A DNA stretch of 64,000 bases from AP-15 sp963814865 (GTDB taxonomy: Bacteria; Pseudomonadota; Alphaproteobacteria; ATCC43930; CGMCC-115725), in assembly GCA_963814865.1 (NCBI GenBank), contig CAWFEN010000009.1, positions 310,001 to 374,000 on the forward strand, read 5' to 3'. Below the pieces are notes generated by a model. That model saw nothing but the letters and a program-made list of their open reading frames with translations. It was not told where the DNA came from and made no database searches. The position numbers were made by a program, and so were the translations under genes. Shown piece by piece: positions 49,045 through 57,700 of this stretch (the first letter of the stretch is position 1; every line of letters begins with the position of its first letter).

Positions 49045-49389
49045 TCAGTGACTGGTCTTGTGGACGATCGTTTCGCGCAGCCCGGTCTCGTAATCGCGAC
49101 CGAGCTGGGTCAGGGACGCCCCGCTCGCCGGCGTCGATCGGATCAGGCCCTTGCGTTCGAGCGCCGCCCAGACCGCGGGATTGCGCAGCCCGGTTGCATC
49201 GCGCGAGGCGACGACCGCCTCGCCGAGATGAAAATGGTCGCCATGAGCGGAGGGCAGGCCGGCGATCGCGACATCGCCCGGCGCCTCGCCCGGCCGGGAA
49301 TAATCGGGGAGTCGCGCCAGCTCCTGGAGCAGGGTCAGCGTCTTCAGCTGCAGCGTATTGAGGCCGAGCGGGTTGCGTTTCGGTGCCAT
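49045..49389 (-). CDS. Conserved hypothetical protein
   Basis: A 114-residue basic protein: MAPKRNPLGLNTLQLKTLTL at the start, LPSAHGDHFHLGEAVVASRD in the middle, AVWAALERKGLIRS and the end YETGLRETIVHKTSH. The C-terminal half looks like a winged-helix shape, with a helix followed by 'ALERKGLI'. This could be a small DNA- or RNA-binding protein. I do not recognise a family name. It is convergent with the HAD gene, 10 bases apart. Confidence 0.6.
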   Translation of the reverse strand: MAPKRNPLGLNTLQLKTLTLLQELARLPDYSRPGEAPGDVAIAGLPSAHGDHFHLGEAVVASRDATGLRNPAVWAALERKGLIRSTPASGASLTQLGRDYETGLRETIVHKTSH

Positions 49390-49487
49390 GTCGTTGATTG
49401 GAGCGGTTTCCGACCGGGTAGACTGGGCAGGATAGGGATTTGCAGGAAATAGAGGTACTGGTTTCGCCGCGGTGGGCGCGGGTTTGT

Positions 49488-50342
49488 TCAGCCGGGGGAA
49501 AAGAACAGGGTTGCGCCGTTCGCCTCGCCCGCCGGCACGGCGAGGGTGCCGCCGGGCATCTCGTCGAAGGGGATCTGCTGCCGCGTCAGGTAATCGAGAG
49601 TGCGCTCGCGACGTTCGATGCCGAGCTCGAGGGCGACGATGCCGGGGAGCGGAAAACCGGGATCGGGATCGAGCGCCGGGTGCATGGCGAGAAGGTCGTC
49701 CCGCGTGCTGAATAGCATGCGGTGCCGCCCGACTTGGATCGAGACGACGGCATCGGTTGTCGTCACCTGCGCGAGCCCGAACAGCCGGCGGTAGGCGGGC
49801 AGCAGCGCTGCCGTGCTCTCGACCAGGATGTGCAGGCCTTTCAGTCCGGCGGCGCCGTTCGGGTGGACGAGCCATTCCGGCCGCCGCATCAGCTCCGGCG
49901 TCAGATGGCCGCACAGAAAGCAGTCGAGCCCCGGCGTCTCCTCCGGCGGCAGCGTGACCAGGCTGAAGCGGGGCGTGACCGTTCCTTCGGGCAATTCGAG
50001 CCGGCGGCCGAGCGGCCGCGGCTCGGACGGGTGCAGCTGCCGGTCGAGCAGCGCCGAACGCGCCGCCGCCGCCGTGCCTTCGGGGGCGAAGGCCGCCGCC
50101 ATCAGCCCCTCGCGCCGCGCCAGGAACGCGTCGAGGCGCTGCACGAAATCGGTCGGGTCGACGATGCCGAGCAGCTCGATATAGTCGGCCGCGAACATGA
50201 TGCAGTAATTCGCCGTGCCCTGGCCGATATGGCGCCCGCGCGGCGACAGGGTGAAGCCGAGCCGGCTCCAGCCGGTGCGCGCCCGTTCGAGATCGCGCAC
50301 GCCGACGATGACGTGGTCGAGCCCGGCGATGCCGTTGCCCAT
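49488..50342 (-). CDS. Two-domain VOC family protein
   Basis: A 284-residue protein with an N-terminal VOC half (IAGLDHVIVGVRDLERARTG, YIELLGIVDP) and a C-terminal half (LKGLHILVESTAALLPAYRR, HRMLFSTRDDL, GIVALELGIERRERTLDYL). The layout fits the glyoxalase-like domain 3 type, in which the second half is degenerate. The metal His in DHVIVGV and Glu in IELLG are present. The reaction is unknown. It lies 34 bases downstream of mtnA on the same strand and may be co-transcribed with the methionine-salvage genes. Confidence 0.78.
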   Translation of the reverse strand: MGNGIAGLDHVIVGVRDLERARTGWSRLGFTLSPRGRHIGQGTANYCIMFAADYIELLGIVDPTDFVQRLDAFLARREGLMAAAFAPEGTAAAARSALLDRQLHPSEPRPLGRRLELPEGTVTPRFSLVTLPPEETPGLDCFLCGHLTPELMRRPEWLVHPNGAAGLKGLHILVESTAALLPAYRRLFGLAQVTTTDAVVSIQVGRHRMLFSTRDDLLAMHPALDPDPGFPLPGIVALELGIERRERTLDYLTRQQIPFDEMPGGTLAVPAGEANGATLFFSPG

Positions 50343-50376
50343 CGGCGCTCCTCCCTGGATTGCCTCGACCGCCGGT

Positions 50377-51471
50377 TCAGCCCTGATGTTCCGGGAACAG
50401 GCCGAGGAGCCCGGCGCGCGAGGCGGGACAGGTGCCGCGCTCGGTGATCAGCGCGGTGACGAGCCGGGCCGGGGTCACGTCAAACGCATAGTTGGCGGCG
50501 GGGCTGTCCGCCGGGGTCAGCCGGACGGCGACGCGCCGGCCATCTTCGGTCCAGCCTTCGATATGGGTGACCTCGCGGCTGTCGCGGTGTTCGATCGGGA
50601 TCTCGGCGCCATTCTCGATCGCCCAGTCGATCGACGGCGACGGCAGCGCGACATAGAACGGGACATCGTTGTCGCGCGCGGCCAATGCCTTGAGATAGGT
50701 GCCGATCTTGTTGGCGACGTCGCCGCCGGCGGTGGTGCGGTCGGTGCCGACGATGGACAGATCGACGAGGCCCTGGCGCATCAGGTGGCCGCCGGCATTG
50801 TCGACGATGACGGTGTGCGGCACGCCGTGCTGGCCGAGCTCCCAGGCGGTCAGCCCGGCGCCCTGGTTGCGCGGCCGGGTCTCGTCGACCCAGACATGGA
50901 TCGGGACGCCGTCGTCATGCGCGCGGTAGATCGGGGCGAGTGCCGTGCCCCAATCGACGGTGGCGAGCCAGCCGGCATTGCAATGGGTCAGGATCTCGAC
51001 CCGCCCGGCCCTATCCTTGCGCCGCCAGGCCTCCGCGATCAGCGGCGCGCCGTGTTCGCCGATCGCGCGGTTGATCGCGACATCGGCCTCGGCGATCTCG
51101 CCCGCCCGCGCCCAGGCGGCGGCAGCGCGCCGGCTCGCCGGCAGGCTGCACAGCGCCTGAATCATCTCGCCCAATGCCCAGCCCAGGTTGACCGCGGTCG
51201 GGCGGGTGGCCGCCAGCGTCGCCGTCGCCCGTTCGAGCCCGGCATCGCCAGCGTCGTCGGCCATCGCCAGCGCCACGCCATAGGCCGCCGTCGCCCCGAT
51301 CAGCGGCGCGCCGCGCACCTGCATGGTCCGGATCGCCCGCGCCGCGTCTTCGAGCGTCTTCAGCTCGACGATGGCGAATTCGTGCGGCAGCAGGGTCTGG
51401 TCGATGATCTCGACCGTCCGGCCGTTTCGGGCGGCCCGGATCGTCCGCATCGGCCGGCCGCCGACCTTCAT
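50377..51471 (-). CDS. mtnA: S-methyl-5-thioribose-1-phosphate isomerase
   Basis: A 364-residue enzyme of methionine salvage that converts methylthioribose-1-phosphate to methylthioribulose-1-phosphate. The family motifs are IRTMQVRGAPLIGATAAYGV, ILTHCNAGWLATVDWGTALA (catalytic Cys), HVWVDETRPRNQGAGLTAWE and IVGTDRTTAGGDVANKIGTY (catalytic Asp). It begins one base after the mtnP stop, so the two form a functional pair. Later salvage enzymes (mtnB, mtnD and others) are not in the window. Confidence 0.95.
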   Translation of the reverse strand: MKVGGRPMRTIRAARNGRTVEIIDQTLLPHEFAIVELKTLEDAARAIRTMQVRGAPLIGATAAYGVALAMADDAGDAGLERATATLAATRPTAVNLGWALGEMIQALCSLPASRRAAAAWARAGEIAEADVAINRAIGEHGAPLIAEAWRRKDRAGRVEILTHCNAGWLATVDWGTALAPIYRAHDDGVPIHVWVDETRPRNQGAGLTAWELGQHGVPHTVIVDNAGGHLMRQGLVDLSIVGTDRTTAGGDVANKIGTYLKALAARDNDVPFYVALPSPSIDWAIENGAEIPIEHRDSREVTHIEGWTEDGRRVAVRLTPADSPAANYAFDVTPARLVTALITERGTCPASRAGLLGLFPEHQG

Positions 51472-51472
51472 C

Positions 51473-52369
51473 TCATGTCGCCTCTGCGGCGGGTGCGGGT
51501 CGCAATACGCGCCCGGCGACGGCGTCGAGCCGCGCCATCAGCGCCGGGTCGCGGTACTCCGGCGCGGTGATCAGCGCATGGTCGAGGGCGGTTCGGCAAC
51601 CCTGGCGGCACCGCCCGGTATGCGCGCCGAGCAGCGGCACGACGTTCCTGATCAATGCCTTCGCCTGTGCCGCATTGGCGAGCAGCACGCCGACGATCAT
51701 CGCCATCGTCACCGCGTCGTGGCTGGGATGCCAGCAATCGTAATCGGTCACCATCGCGACCGTGGCGTAGCAGATCTCGGCCTCGCGGGCGAGCTTTGCC
51801 TCCGGCATGTTGGTCATGCCGATCACGTCGCAATGCCACGCGCGATAAAGCTCGCTTTCGGCGCGGGTTGAGAATTGCGGCCCCTCCATGACGAGGTAGG
51901 TGCCGCCGCGCTTCAACGCGATCCCGGCCGGCGCACCGGCCGCGACAAGCGCGTCGCCGATCCGGCTGCAGACCGGATGCGCCATCGAGACATGGGCGAC
52001 GCAGCCGGTGCCGAAGAAACTCTTGGCGCGGGCGAAGGTGCGGTCGATGTACTGGTCGATGACGACGAAATCGCCGGGAACGAGATCCTCGCGCAGGCTG
52101 CCGACCGCGGACAGTGAGACGATGTCGGTGACGCCGCAGCGCTTCAACGCATCGATGTTGGCGCGGAAATTGATCTCCGACGGCGGCAATACGTGCCCGC
52201 GGCCGTGGCGCGGCACGAACACGACGCGATGGCCGTCGAGGGTGCCGAAGCAGAACTCGTCGGAGGTCGGGCCGAACGGGCTTTCGACCCGCCGCCATGC
52301 GACATCCGCGAGCCCGTCGATGTCATAGAGCCCGCTGCCCCCGATGATGCCGATGACGGGCGCGGTCAT
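51473..52369 (-). CDS. mtnP: S-methyl-5'-thioadenosine phosphorylase
   Basis: A 298-residue phosphorylase of the PNP/MTAP family that splits methylthioadenosine into adenine and methylthioribose-1-phosphate, the substrate of MtnA. The motifs are VIGIIGGSGLYDIDGLADV, VFVPRHGRGHVLPPSEINFR (phosphate binding), VSLSAVGSLREDLVPGDFVV, LVMEGPQFSTRAESELYRAW and IGMTNMPEAKLAREAEICYA. The DYDCWH segment contains the base-binding Asp typical of MTAP rather than PNP. It starts seven bases after the cytochrome c1 stop. Confidence 0.95.
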   Translation of the reverse strand: MTAPVIGIIGGSGLYDIDGLADVAWRRVESPFGPTSDEFCFGTLDGHRVVFVPRHGRGHVLPPSEINFRANIDALKRCGVTDIVSLSAVGSLREDLVPGDFVVIDQYIDRTFARAKSFFGTGCVAHVSMAHPVCSRIGDALVAAGAPAGIALKRGGTYLVMEGPQFSTRAESELYRAWHCDVIGMTNMPEAKLAREAEICYATVAMVTDYDCWHPSHDAVTMAMIVGVLLANAAQAKALIRNVVPLLGAHTGRCRQGCRTALDHALITAPEYRDPALMARLDAVAGRVLRPAPAAEAT

Positions 52370-52376
52370 CGGCGCG

Positions 52377-53141
52377 TCAGTGGATCGCAGCCCAGATCCT
52401 GCGCTTGGCCGCGTAAAACACGCCGACGCCGACGATCAGGAACAGGAACACTTTGAACCCGGTGCGATGGCGTTCTTCGAGATTGGGTTCCGCAGCCCAG
52501 GTCAGGAAGGTCGTGACGTCGTGCGCCATCTGCGGCACCGTCGCCTTGGTCCCGTCGGCATAGGTGACCGCACCGGCGCTGAGCGGCGGCGGCATCGCGA
52601 TCTGATGGCCGGGAAAGTATTCGTTGTAGTAGAGCCCCGGGCGTACCTCGAAGCCGTGCGGCGGCGGCACGAACCCGTTCAGCAGGGCGTAGACGTAATC
52701 GGGACCGTCGTCGCGCTCCTTGACGATCAGCGACTGGTCCGGCGGCAGCGCGCCGTTATTGGCCGCCCGCGCCGCCTCGTCGTTCGGGAACGGTCCGGGG
52801 ATCGGGTCGGAGGACCGGCCCGGCCGCTGGTACATCTGGCCCTTGTCGTTCGGCCCGTCGGTGACCTGGTAGGTGGCGGCGATCGCCTTGACCTGGTTCT
52901 CGTCGTAGCCGATCTGCGCCAGGTCGCGGAAATAGAGGTGCTTGACCGGATGGCAAGCCGAGCAGACCTCCTTGTAGACCTGGAAACCGCGCTGCAGAGC
53001 CGCCCGGTCGTACGTCCCGAAGACGCCGTCGAAGGACCATTCCTGACGCGGCGGGGTCGGGGCTTCATCGGCAGCGCGGGCCGGGGCGGAAGCGAGCGAC
53101 AACACCGTCAGCGCGGCCGCGGCGAGGACGTGTCTCGGCAT
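52377..53141 (-). CDS. petC: Cytochrome c1 of the bc1 complex
   Basis: A 254-residue subunit of ubiquinol-cytochrome c reductase. It has a cleavable signal peptide (ends APARAADE), the heme c site CSACH in VYKEVCSACHPVKHLYFRDL, the axial Met region HQIAMPPPLSAGAVTYADG, DVTTFLTWAAEPNLEERHRT, and a C-terminal anchor (VFLFLIVGVGVFYAAKRRIW). It passes electrons from the Rieske centre to cytochrome c on the periplasmic side. It follows petB with one base between. Confidence 0.95.
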   Translation of the reverse strand: MPRHVLAAAALTVLSLASAPARAADEAPTPPRQEWSFDGVFGTYDRAALQRGFQVYKEVCSACHPVKHLYFRDLAQIGYDENQVKAIAATYQVTDGPNDKGQMYQRPGRSSDPIPGPFPNDEAARAANNGALPPDQSLIVKERDDGPDYVYALLNGFVPPPHGFEVRPGLYYNEYFPGHQIAMPPPLSAGAVTYADGTKATVPQMAHDVTTFLTWAAEPNLEERHRTGFKVFLFLIVGVGVFYAAKRRIWAAIH

Positions 53142-53142
53142 T

Positions 53143-54414
53143 TCAGGGTCTCTCCATCGGCGCCCCGGCGGCGCCGGCCCGCGCCGCCGATGGAACCCCG
53201 CCGCCGAGCACGGCGGCGGCGATGCTGACCGGCAGCGGGCGCGGGCGCTCGGTCTTGCCGATCAGCGGAAACAGGATCAGGAAGTGCAGGAAGTAATAAA
53301 AGGTCGCGATCCGCCCCACGGTCACGACGATGCCCTCGGGCGGGTGGGCGCCGACCCAGCCGAGCGCCAGCACGTCGATCACGAGCAGCCAGAAAATCCA
53401 TTTATAGACCGGCCGGAACCGGGCGCTGCGCACCGGCGAGGTGTCGAGCCAGGGGAGCACGAACAGCACGAGGATCGAGGAGAACAGCAGGATGACGCCG
53501 AGGAGCTTGTCCGGAACCGAGCGCAGAATCGCGTAGAACGGCAGGAAATACCACTCCGGCACGATATCGGGCGGCGTCTGCATCGGGTTAGCCGGGATGT
53601 AATTCTGCGGATCGCCGAGGAAGTTCGGCGCATAGAACACGAAAAAGGCGTAGACCAGCAGAAAAACCGTAAGGCCGAACAGATCCTTGATCGTGTAATA
53701 GGGATGGAACGGGATCGTGTCCTGCGGTCCCTTGTGATCGATCCCGAGCGGGTTGTTCGAACCGTGGGTATGCAGGGCGATCAGGTGCAGGAAGACGACC
53801 GCGATGATGACGAACGGCAACAGATAGTGCAGCGAGTAGAAGCGGTTCAAGGTCGGGTTGCCGACCGAAAACCCGCCCCATAAAAATGTCACGATCGAGT
53901 GTCCGACGACCGGAATTGCCGAGAACAGGTTGGTGATGACGGTGGCGCCCCAATAGCTCATCTGGCCCCAGGGCAGGACATACCCCATGAAGGCGGTCGC
54001 CATCATCAGCAGCAGGATGACGACGCCGAGCATCCACAACAGCTCGCGCGGGGTCTTGTAGGAGCCGTAATACAGGCCGCGGAACAGATGAATATAGACG
54101 ATGGCGAAAAACATCGACGCCCCGTTCATATGGGCGTAGCGCAGCAGCCAGCCGTAATCGACGTCGCGCATGATCCGCTCGACCGAGTCGAATGCGAGAT
54201 TGGCGTCGGGCGTGTACTGCATGGCGAGGATCACGCCGGTGCCGATCATGATCAACAGCATGATCCCGGCGAGCGAGCCGAAGTTCCACCAATAAGTCAG
54301 GTTGCGCGGGGTCGGGTAGTCGTAGAGTTCGTGCTGCAGCGCCGAGACGAAAGGCAGCCGATAATCGATCCAGCTGACGATCCGGCTTACCCTGCCGGGG
54401 CGATTTTCGGCCAT
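53143..54414 (-). CDS. petB: Cytochrome b of the bc1 complex
   Basis: A 423-residue membrane protein with eight transmembrane helices. The four heme-binding His lie in LLRYAHMNGASMFFAIVYIH and VVGHSIVTFLWGG/FLHLIALHTHGS. The quinol-oxidation loop is PDIVPEWYFLPFYAILRSVP, with the PEWY motif. It carries the low- and high-potential hemes b and both quinone sites. A tail of about 30 Ala/Gly/Pro residues (AAAVLGGGVPSAARAGAAGA) extends beyond the usual end. The gene is intact, with a GAGAG ribosome site nine bases after the petA remnant. Confidence 0.96.
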   Translation of the reverse strand: MAENRPGRVSRIVSWIDYRLPFVSALQHELYDYPTPRNLTYWWNFGSLAGIMLLIMIGTGVILAMQYTPDANLAFDSVERIMRDVDYGWLLRYAHMNGASMFFAIVYIHLFRGLYYGSYKTPRELLWMLGVVILLLMMATAFMGYVLPWGQMSYWGATVITNLFSAIPVVGHSIVTFLWGGFSVGNPTLNRFYSLHYLLPFVIIAVVFLHLIALHTHGSNNPLGIDHKGPQDTIPFHPYYTIKDLFGLTVFLLVYAFFVFYAPNFLGDPQNYIPANPMQTPPDIVPEWYFLPFYAILRSVPDKLLGVILLFSSILVLFVLPWLDTSPVRSARFRPVYKWIFWLLVIDVLALGWVGAHPPEGIVVTVGRIATFYYFLHFLILFPLIGKTERPRPLPVSIAAAVLGGGVPSAARAGAAGAPMERP

Positions 54415-54423
54415 GGCGCTCTC

Positions 54424-54549
54424 CTAGCCGATCTCGATGGCGGTGATCGGCGCGGCGAGGCCGGGCGCGGCAGCACCGCGGATCGGGAAATCGCGCCGCG
54501 TCTCGCCGGCACACGTTTCGGCAGCATCGGGGCAGGCGAGATCGGCCAT
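54424..54549 (-). pseudogene. petA: Internally deleted Rieske iron-sulphur protein gene (petA remnant)
   Basis: A 41-codon frame sits where petA belongs, directly before petB and behind an AGAGGA ribosome site. It begins MADLACPDAAETCAGETRRD then F, and the TRRDF matches the twin-arginine start of Rieske proteins. It ends with IEIG then stop, which matches the usual C-terminal (T)I-x-IG. A normal Rieske subunit has about 175-190 residues. The membrane anchor and both cluster motifs (CTHLGC, CPCHGS types) are missing, so no 2Fe-2S centre could form. The identification rests on position plus the two short ends. It could also be an assembly deletion of an intact gene. Confidence 0.6.
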
Positions 54550-54665
54550 GCAGATCCTCTTCCGTGCGCGCCCTTCACTGGGGCCGCGGTCGCCGCGCGA
54601 AGCTATACCGTTGAAGAAGGCGAACTATGCGACAGACTGCCGCAGAAATCAGCAGCGAAGTGCAG

Positions 54666-55205
54666 ATGAACGATATCAGTATACTGCGCCCGGCCGGGTG
54701 TGAAAACCGGGCCATCGATCACCGGCGCGGTATTTCGGGGGGCCGCTTGCGACTTGCGCTGTTCGAGCCCGACATCCCGCAGAATGCCGGCGCGCTGTTC
54801 CGCCTCGCCGCCTGTCTCGGGGTGGCGGTCGATCTGATCGGGCCGTGCGGCTTTCTGCTCGACGACCGGCGTCTGAAGCGCGCCGCCCTCGACTACGCGG
54901 CCGCGCTGCCGATCCGGCGCCATGCATCCTGGGCGGCGTTTCTCGCCGATCGCCCGACCCCGTCGCGGCTGATCCTGATGACGATTCAGGGCGACGCGGC
55001 GCTGCACCGGTTTGCCTTCGCGGCCGACGATACGATCCTGCTCGGCCGGGAGACCGCCGGCGTCCCCGAGGCGGTGCATCGCGCCGCCGACGCCCGCATC
55101 GTGATCCCCTTGCGCCAGCCCGCCCGATCGCTCAACGTGGCGCTCGCCGGCGCGATTGCGCTCGCCGAAGCGCTGCGGCAGACCGGCCTCTTCCCCGAGC
55201 CATGA
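54666..55205 (+). CDS. trmL: tRNA (cytidine/uridine-34-2'-O)-methyltransferase
   Basis: A SpoU-class knotted methyltransferase that modifies the wobble ribose of tRNA-Leu. The motifs are RLALFEPDIPQNAGALFRLA (motif 1), VDLIGPCGFLLDDRRLKRAA, DTILLGRETAGVPEAVHRAA (motif 2, SAM) and IPLRQPARSLNVALAGAIAL (motif 3, with the conserved R-S-LNVA). The family normally begins at the first motif. The residues encoded before 54747 look unrelated, and a TTG at 54747 after GGGGGG would give a typical 152-residue protein. The ATG at 54666 is kept as the nearest ATG. The hemF ATG overlaps its stop. Confidence 0.9.
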   Translation: MNDISILRPAGCENRAIDHRRGISGGRLRLALFEPDIPQNAGALFRLAACLGVAVDLIGPCGFLLDDRRLKRAALDYAAALPIRRHASWAAFLADRPTPSRLILMTIQGDAALHRFAFAADDTILLGRETAGVPEAVHRAADARIVIPLRQPARSLNVALAGAIALAEALRQTGLFPEP

Positions 55206-56074
55206 CGCTGCCTGCGACCCCGTTCCCGCCCGATCCCGAGCGCTGCGCCCGGACCGAAGCCTGGTTTGCCGCGCTGCGCGACCGGTTCTGCGCGGCGTTC
55301 GAGGCGATCGAGGACGAGTTCGCGGCCACGCACCCCGGCGACGCCCCGCCGGCGCGCTTCGAGCGCACCCCGTGGCAGCGTCCGGGCGGCGGCGGCGGCA
55401 CCATCTCGCTGATGCACGGGCAGGTCTTCGAGAAGGTCGGGGTCAACATATCGAGCGTTACGGGCGAGTTTTCCCCGCAGTTCCGCAACGACATCCCGGG
55501 TGCCGCGGCTGATCCGCGCTTCTATGCCGGCGGCATTTCACTCGTCGCCCATATGTGCTCGCCGCTGGTGCCGGCGGTGCACATGAACACGCGTTATGTC
55601 GTCACCAGCCGGGCCTGGTTCGGCGGCGGCGCGGATCTGACGCCGATCTATCCCGACGCGGCCGCCGCGGCGGCGTTCCACGGCGCGCTCGCCGCCGCCT
55701 GCACGGCCTACGACCCGGCATGCCATGCGCGCTTCAAGGCGTGGTGCGACGAGTATTTCTTTCTGCCGCACCGGGGCGAGGCGCGCGGCGCCGGCGGGAT
55801 CTTTTTCGACTATCTCGACAGCGGCGACTGGCAGCGCGATTTCGCCTTCGTGCGCACCGTCGGCGCGGCGATTCTCGAAACCGTTCCGGCGCTCGTGCGC
55901 GAGCGCATGCGGCTCTCGTGGACGGCGGAGCAGCGCCGCCATCAGCTCGTCCGCCGCGGCCGCTATGTCGAGTTCAACCTGCTCTACGACCGCGGCACCC
56001 GGTTCGGATTGCAGACCGGCGGCAATGTCGAGGCGGTGCTGATGTCGCTGCCGCCCGAAGCGGCCTGGCCTTAA
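55202..56074 (+). CDS. hemF: Oxygen-dependent coproporphyrinogen III oxidase
   Basis: A 290-residue enzyme that decarboxylates two propionates of coproporphyrinogen III, giving protoporphyrinogen IX in heme synthesis. The motifs are GGGGGTISLMHGQVFEKVGV, FYAGGISLVAHMCSPLVPAV, HMNTRYVVTSRAWFGGGADL, CDEYFFLPHRGEARGAGGIF, RRGRYVEFNLLYDRGTRFGL and the closing EAVLMSLPP. It is coupled to trmL by an ATGA overlap. With heme A synthase and the bc1 genes in the window, it fits an aerobic respiratory lifestyle. Confidence 0.96.
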   Translation: MTLPATPFPPDPERCARTEAWFAALRDRFCAAFEAIEDEFAATHPGDAPPARFERTPWQRPGGGGGTISLMHGQVFEKVGVNISSVTGEFSPQFRNDIPGAAADPRFYAGGISLVAHMCSPLVPAVHMNTRYVVTSRAWFGGGADLTPIYPDAAAAAAFHGALAAACTAYDPACHARFKAWCDEYFFLPHRGEARGAGGIFFDYLDSGDWQRDFAFVRTVGAAILETVPALVRERMRLSWTAEQRRHQLVRRGRYVEFNLLYDRGTRFGLQTGGNVEAVLMSLPPEAAWP

Positions 56075-56083
56075 GGCGACCGG

Positions 56084-57016
56084 TCAAATCTGCTGGATCG
56101 CCGAGAGCAGCCACTGGCCGCCGCGGCGGCGCACGAAGGTCCACATCTCCTCGGCTTCGACCGGCGTGCGCGGATCGCCGCCGACGATGGGGTCGCCCTC
56201 ATCCGGCGACCGCCCGAGCCGCACGACATAATCGACCGCACGCCAGCGCATCAGCGCGGTCGCGTATTGCAGGTCGCCTTCCTCCCAGGCCTCGGTCAAT
56301 TCGCCTTTGAGCAAATGCACCCCGGCGACGATGTTCTGCACGCCCTGGCTCGTATTGCGGGTCAGCTCGTCCGAGAACCAGCCGAGCATCTCCGGCGTCA
56401 TCAGCCGCCGCAGGTGCGCCAGGTCGGCGCCGCTCCAGGCCTCCTGCACCGCGGCATGGATCGCCTGGAACGAATTGAGGTCGGCGTCCGAAACATTGAC
56501 GTCGTGCCCGCGGTCGTGTGGCGCCGGCGTCGCAGCGGCGCCCGCCGAACGCAGCATCGGGCCCGGCGCGCCGCCCGGCCATCCGGTCGAGAACAGGCCG
56601 CGGCGAAACAGCCGGACCACGAAATAGATCAGCAGCCCGACGAGCAGCAGCCGCAGCAATGTGCCGATCCCCGATCCCGCCATGCCGCCCGTCGCGGCGT
56701 AGCCGCTGTGCCCGAACAGCCATGAGCCGAACAGCCCGCCCGCCAGCCCGGTCAGAAACGGATGCCGTTGGAAAAAGCTGCCGCCATAGGCCGAGGCGGG
56801 GTAGCCCGAGCCGAAACCGGGTTGCGGCGCCAGGCTGCGGTTGAACGGCTGTCCGCCGTTGTTGTCCCAGCTGCGCGATCCCCGGCTGCCCATGCTCGAC
56901 GGGTGCCCGCCAAAGGAGCCGCCGGCCCGCGCTTCGGCGACAACCGGAGCGAGAGCGAGGCTCGCACAACAGAAGAGGGCGAGGATGATGCGCCGGTTTG
57001 GCAGGCGTATCGGCAT
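56084..57016 (-). CDS. Tim44-like domain membrane protein
   Basis: A 310-residue protein. It has a signal or anchor (RRIILALFCCASLALAPVVA), a Gly/Ser/Asn-rich low-complexity stretch, a second hydrophobic segment (GIGTLLRLLLVGLLIYFVVR) and a C-terminal Tim44 domain. The domain starts DLNSFQAIHAAVQEAWSGAD and includes LMTPEMLGWFSDELTRNTSQ, GVHLLKGELTEAWEEGDLQY and EEMWTFVRRRGGQWLLSAIQ. The fold is shared with mitochondrial Tim44. Bacterial members are of uncertain role, probably at the inner membrane. It is convergent with hemF (9 bases). Confidence 0.86.
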   Translation of the reverse strand: MPIRLPNRRIILALFCCASLALAPVVAEARAGGSFGGHPSSMGSRGSRSWDNNGGQPFNRSLAPQPGFGSGYPASAYGGSFFQRHPFLTGLAGGLFGSWLFGHSGYAATGGMAGSGIGTLLRLLLVGLLIYFVVRLFRRGLFSTGWPGGAPGPMLRSAGAAATPAPHDRGHDVNVSDADLNSFQAIHAAVQEAWSGADLAHLRRLMTPEMLGWFSDELTRNTSQGVQNIVAGVHLLKGELTEAWEEGDLQYATALMRWRAVDYVVRLGRSPDEGDPIVGGDPRTPVEAEEMWTFVRRRGGQWLLSAIQQI

Positions 57017-57157
57017 GGCTGGGCTCGTCTAGAAGGCCGCATGATGCGCGGATGCCGGGGCATATGGGGGCACGCCCGGACCGGCGGAAGCACCCGCCTT
57101 GGAATATCGTCGCCATGGGCGCGGCCGGCTGCGCGGCCCGGGCGGCAGCGCCGGTTG

Positions 57158-57186
57158 CTTGATTGCCGCGCCGCTCGTCCCAAATA
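57158..57186 (+). promoter_or_regulatory. Candidate heat-shock (RpoH-type) promoter of hsp20
   Basis: CTTGAT at 57158-57163 is followed, after about 16-17 bases, by CCAAAT/CAAATAT at 57180-57187. This resembles the alphaproteobacterial sigma-32 pattern CTTGAA-N17-CCATNT. It lies about 75 bases upstream of the hsp20 ATG and would leave a leader of about 65 bases. The -35 matches five of six bases and the -10 match is partial, so this is tentative. Confidence 0.42.
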
Positions 57187-57261
57187 TCCTTGCATTCATG
57201 GCGCACGGGCGCCGCTCGCGGGCCCGACCCAGATTCTCGCTCACGTCGAGGGGAAGCACGC

Positions 57262-57696
57262 ATGTCGCGATTGTCGCTGTTCAACTCGCCCCTTCTGCTG
57301 GGGTTCGATCATTTCGAACGGGCGCTCGACCGGGTCAGCAAGATCTCGAGCGACGGCTATCCGCCCTACAATATCGAGCAGACCGGCGAGAACGCCCTGC
57401 GCATCACGCTCGCCGTGGCCGGTTTCGCGATGGGTGATCTCGGCATCACGGTCGAGGACAACCAGCTGGTCGTGCGCGGCAAGCAGACGGACGACGTGCA
57501 GCGTGTCTACCTGCACCGCGGCATCGCCGCCCGCCAGTTCCAGCGCTCCTTCGTGCTGGCCGAGGGGATCGAGGTCCGCGGGGCGTGGCTCGACAACGGA
57601 CTTCTCCATATCGATCTCGTCCGCCCCGAAATCCAGAGCCGGGTGCACCCGATCGAAATCAAGGACGGCGCCGATAAGCGCCGCCCCGAGGACTGA
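57262..57696 (+). CDS. Small heat-shock protein Hsp20 (IbpA family)
   Basis: A 144-residue alpha-crystallin-type chaperone. The N-terminal arm is SRLSLFNSPLLLGFDHFERA, followed by LDRVSKISSDGYPPYNIEQT. The crystallin domain reads ALRITLAVAGFAMGDLGITV, NQLVVRGKQTDD and FQRSFVLAEGIEVRGAWLDN then GLLHIDL. It holds unfolding proteins in soluble complexes. The ATG at 57262 follows GAGGGGAAG. It lies four bases before a DUF1150 gene and has a candidate RpoH promoter upstream. Confidence 0.92.
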   Translation: MSRLSLFNSPLLLGFDHFERALDRVSKISSDGYPPYNIEQTGENALRITLAVAGFAMGDLGITVEDNQLVVRGKQTDDVQRVYLHRGIAARQFQRSFVLAEGIEVRGAWLDNGLLHIDLVRPEIQSRVHPIEIKDGADKRRPED

Positions 57697-57700
57697 CGTG

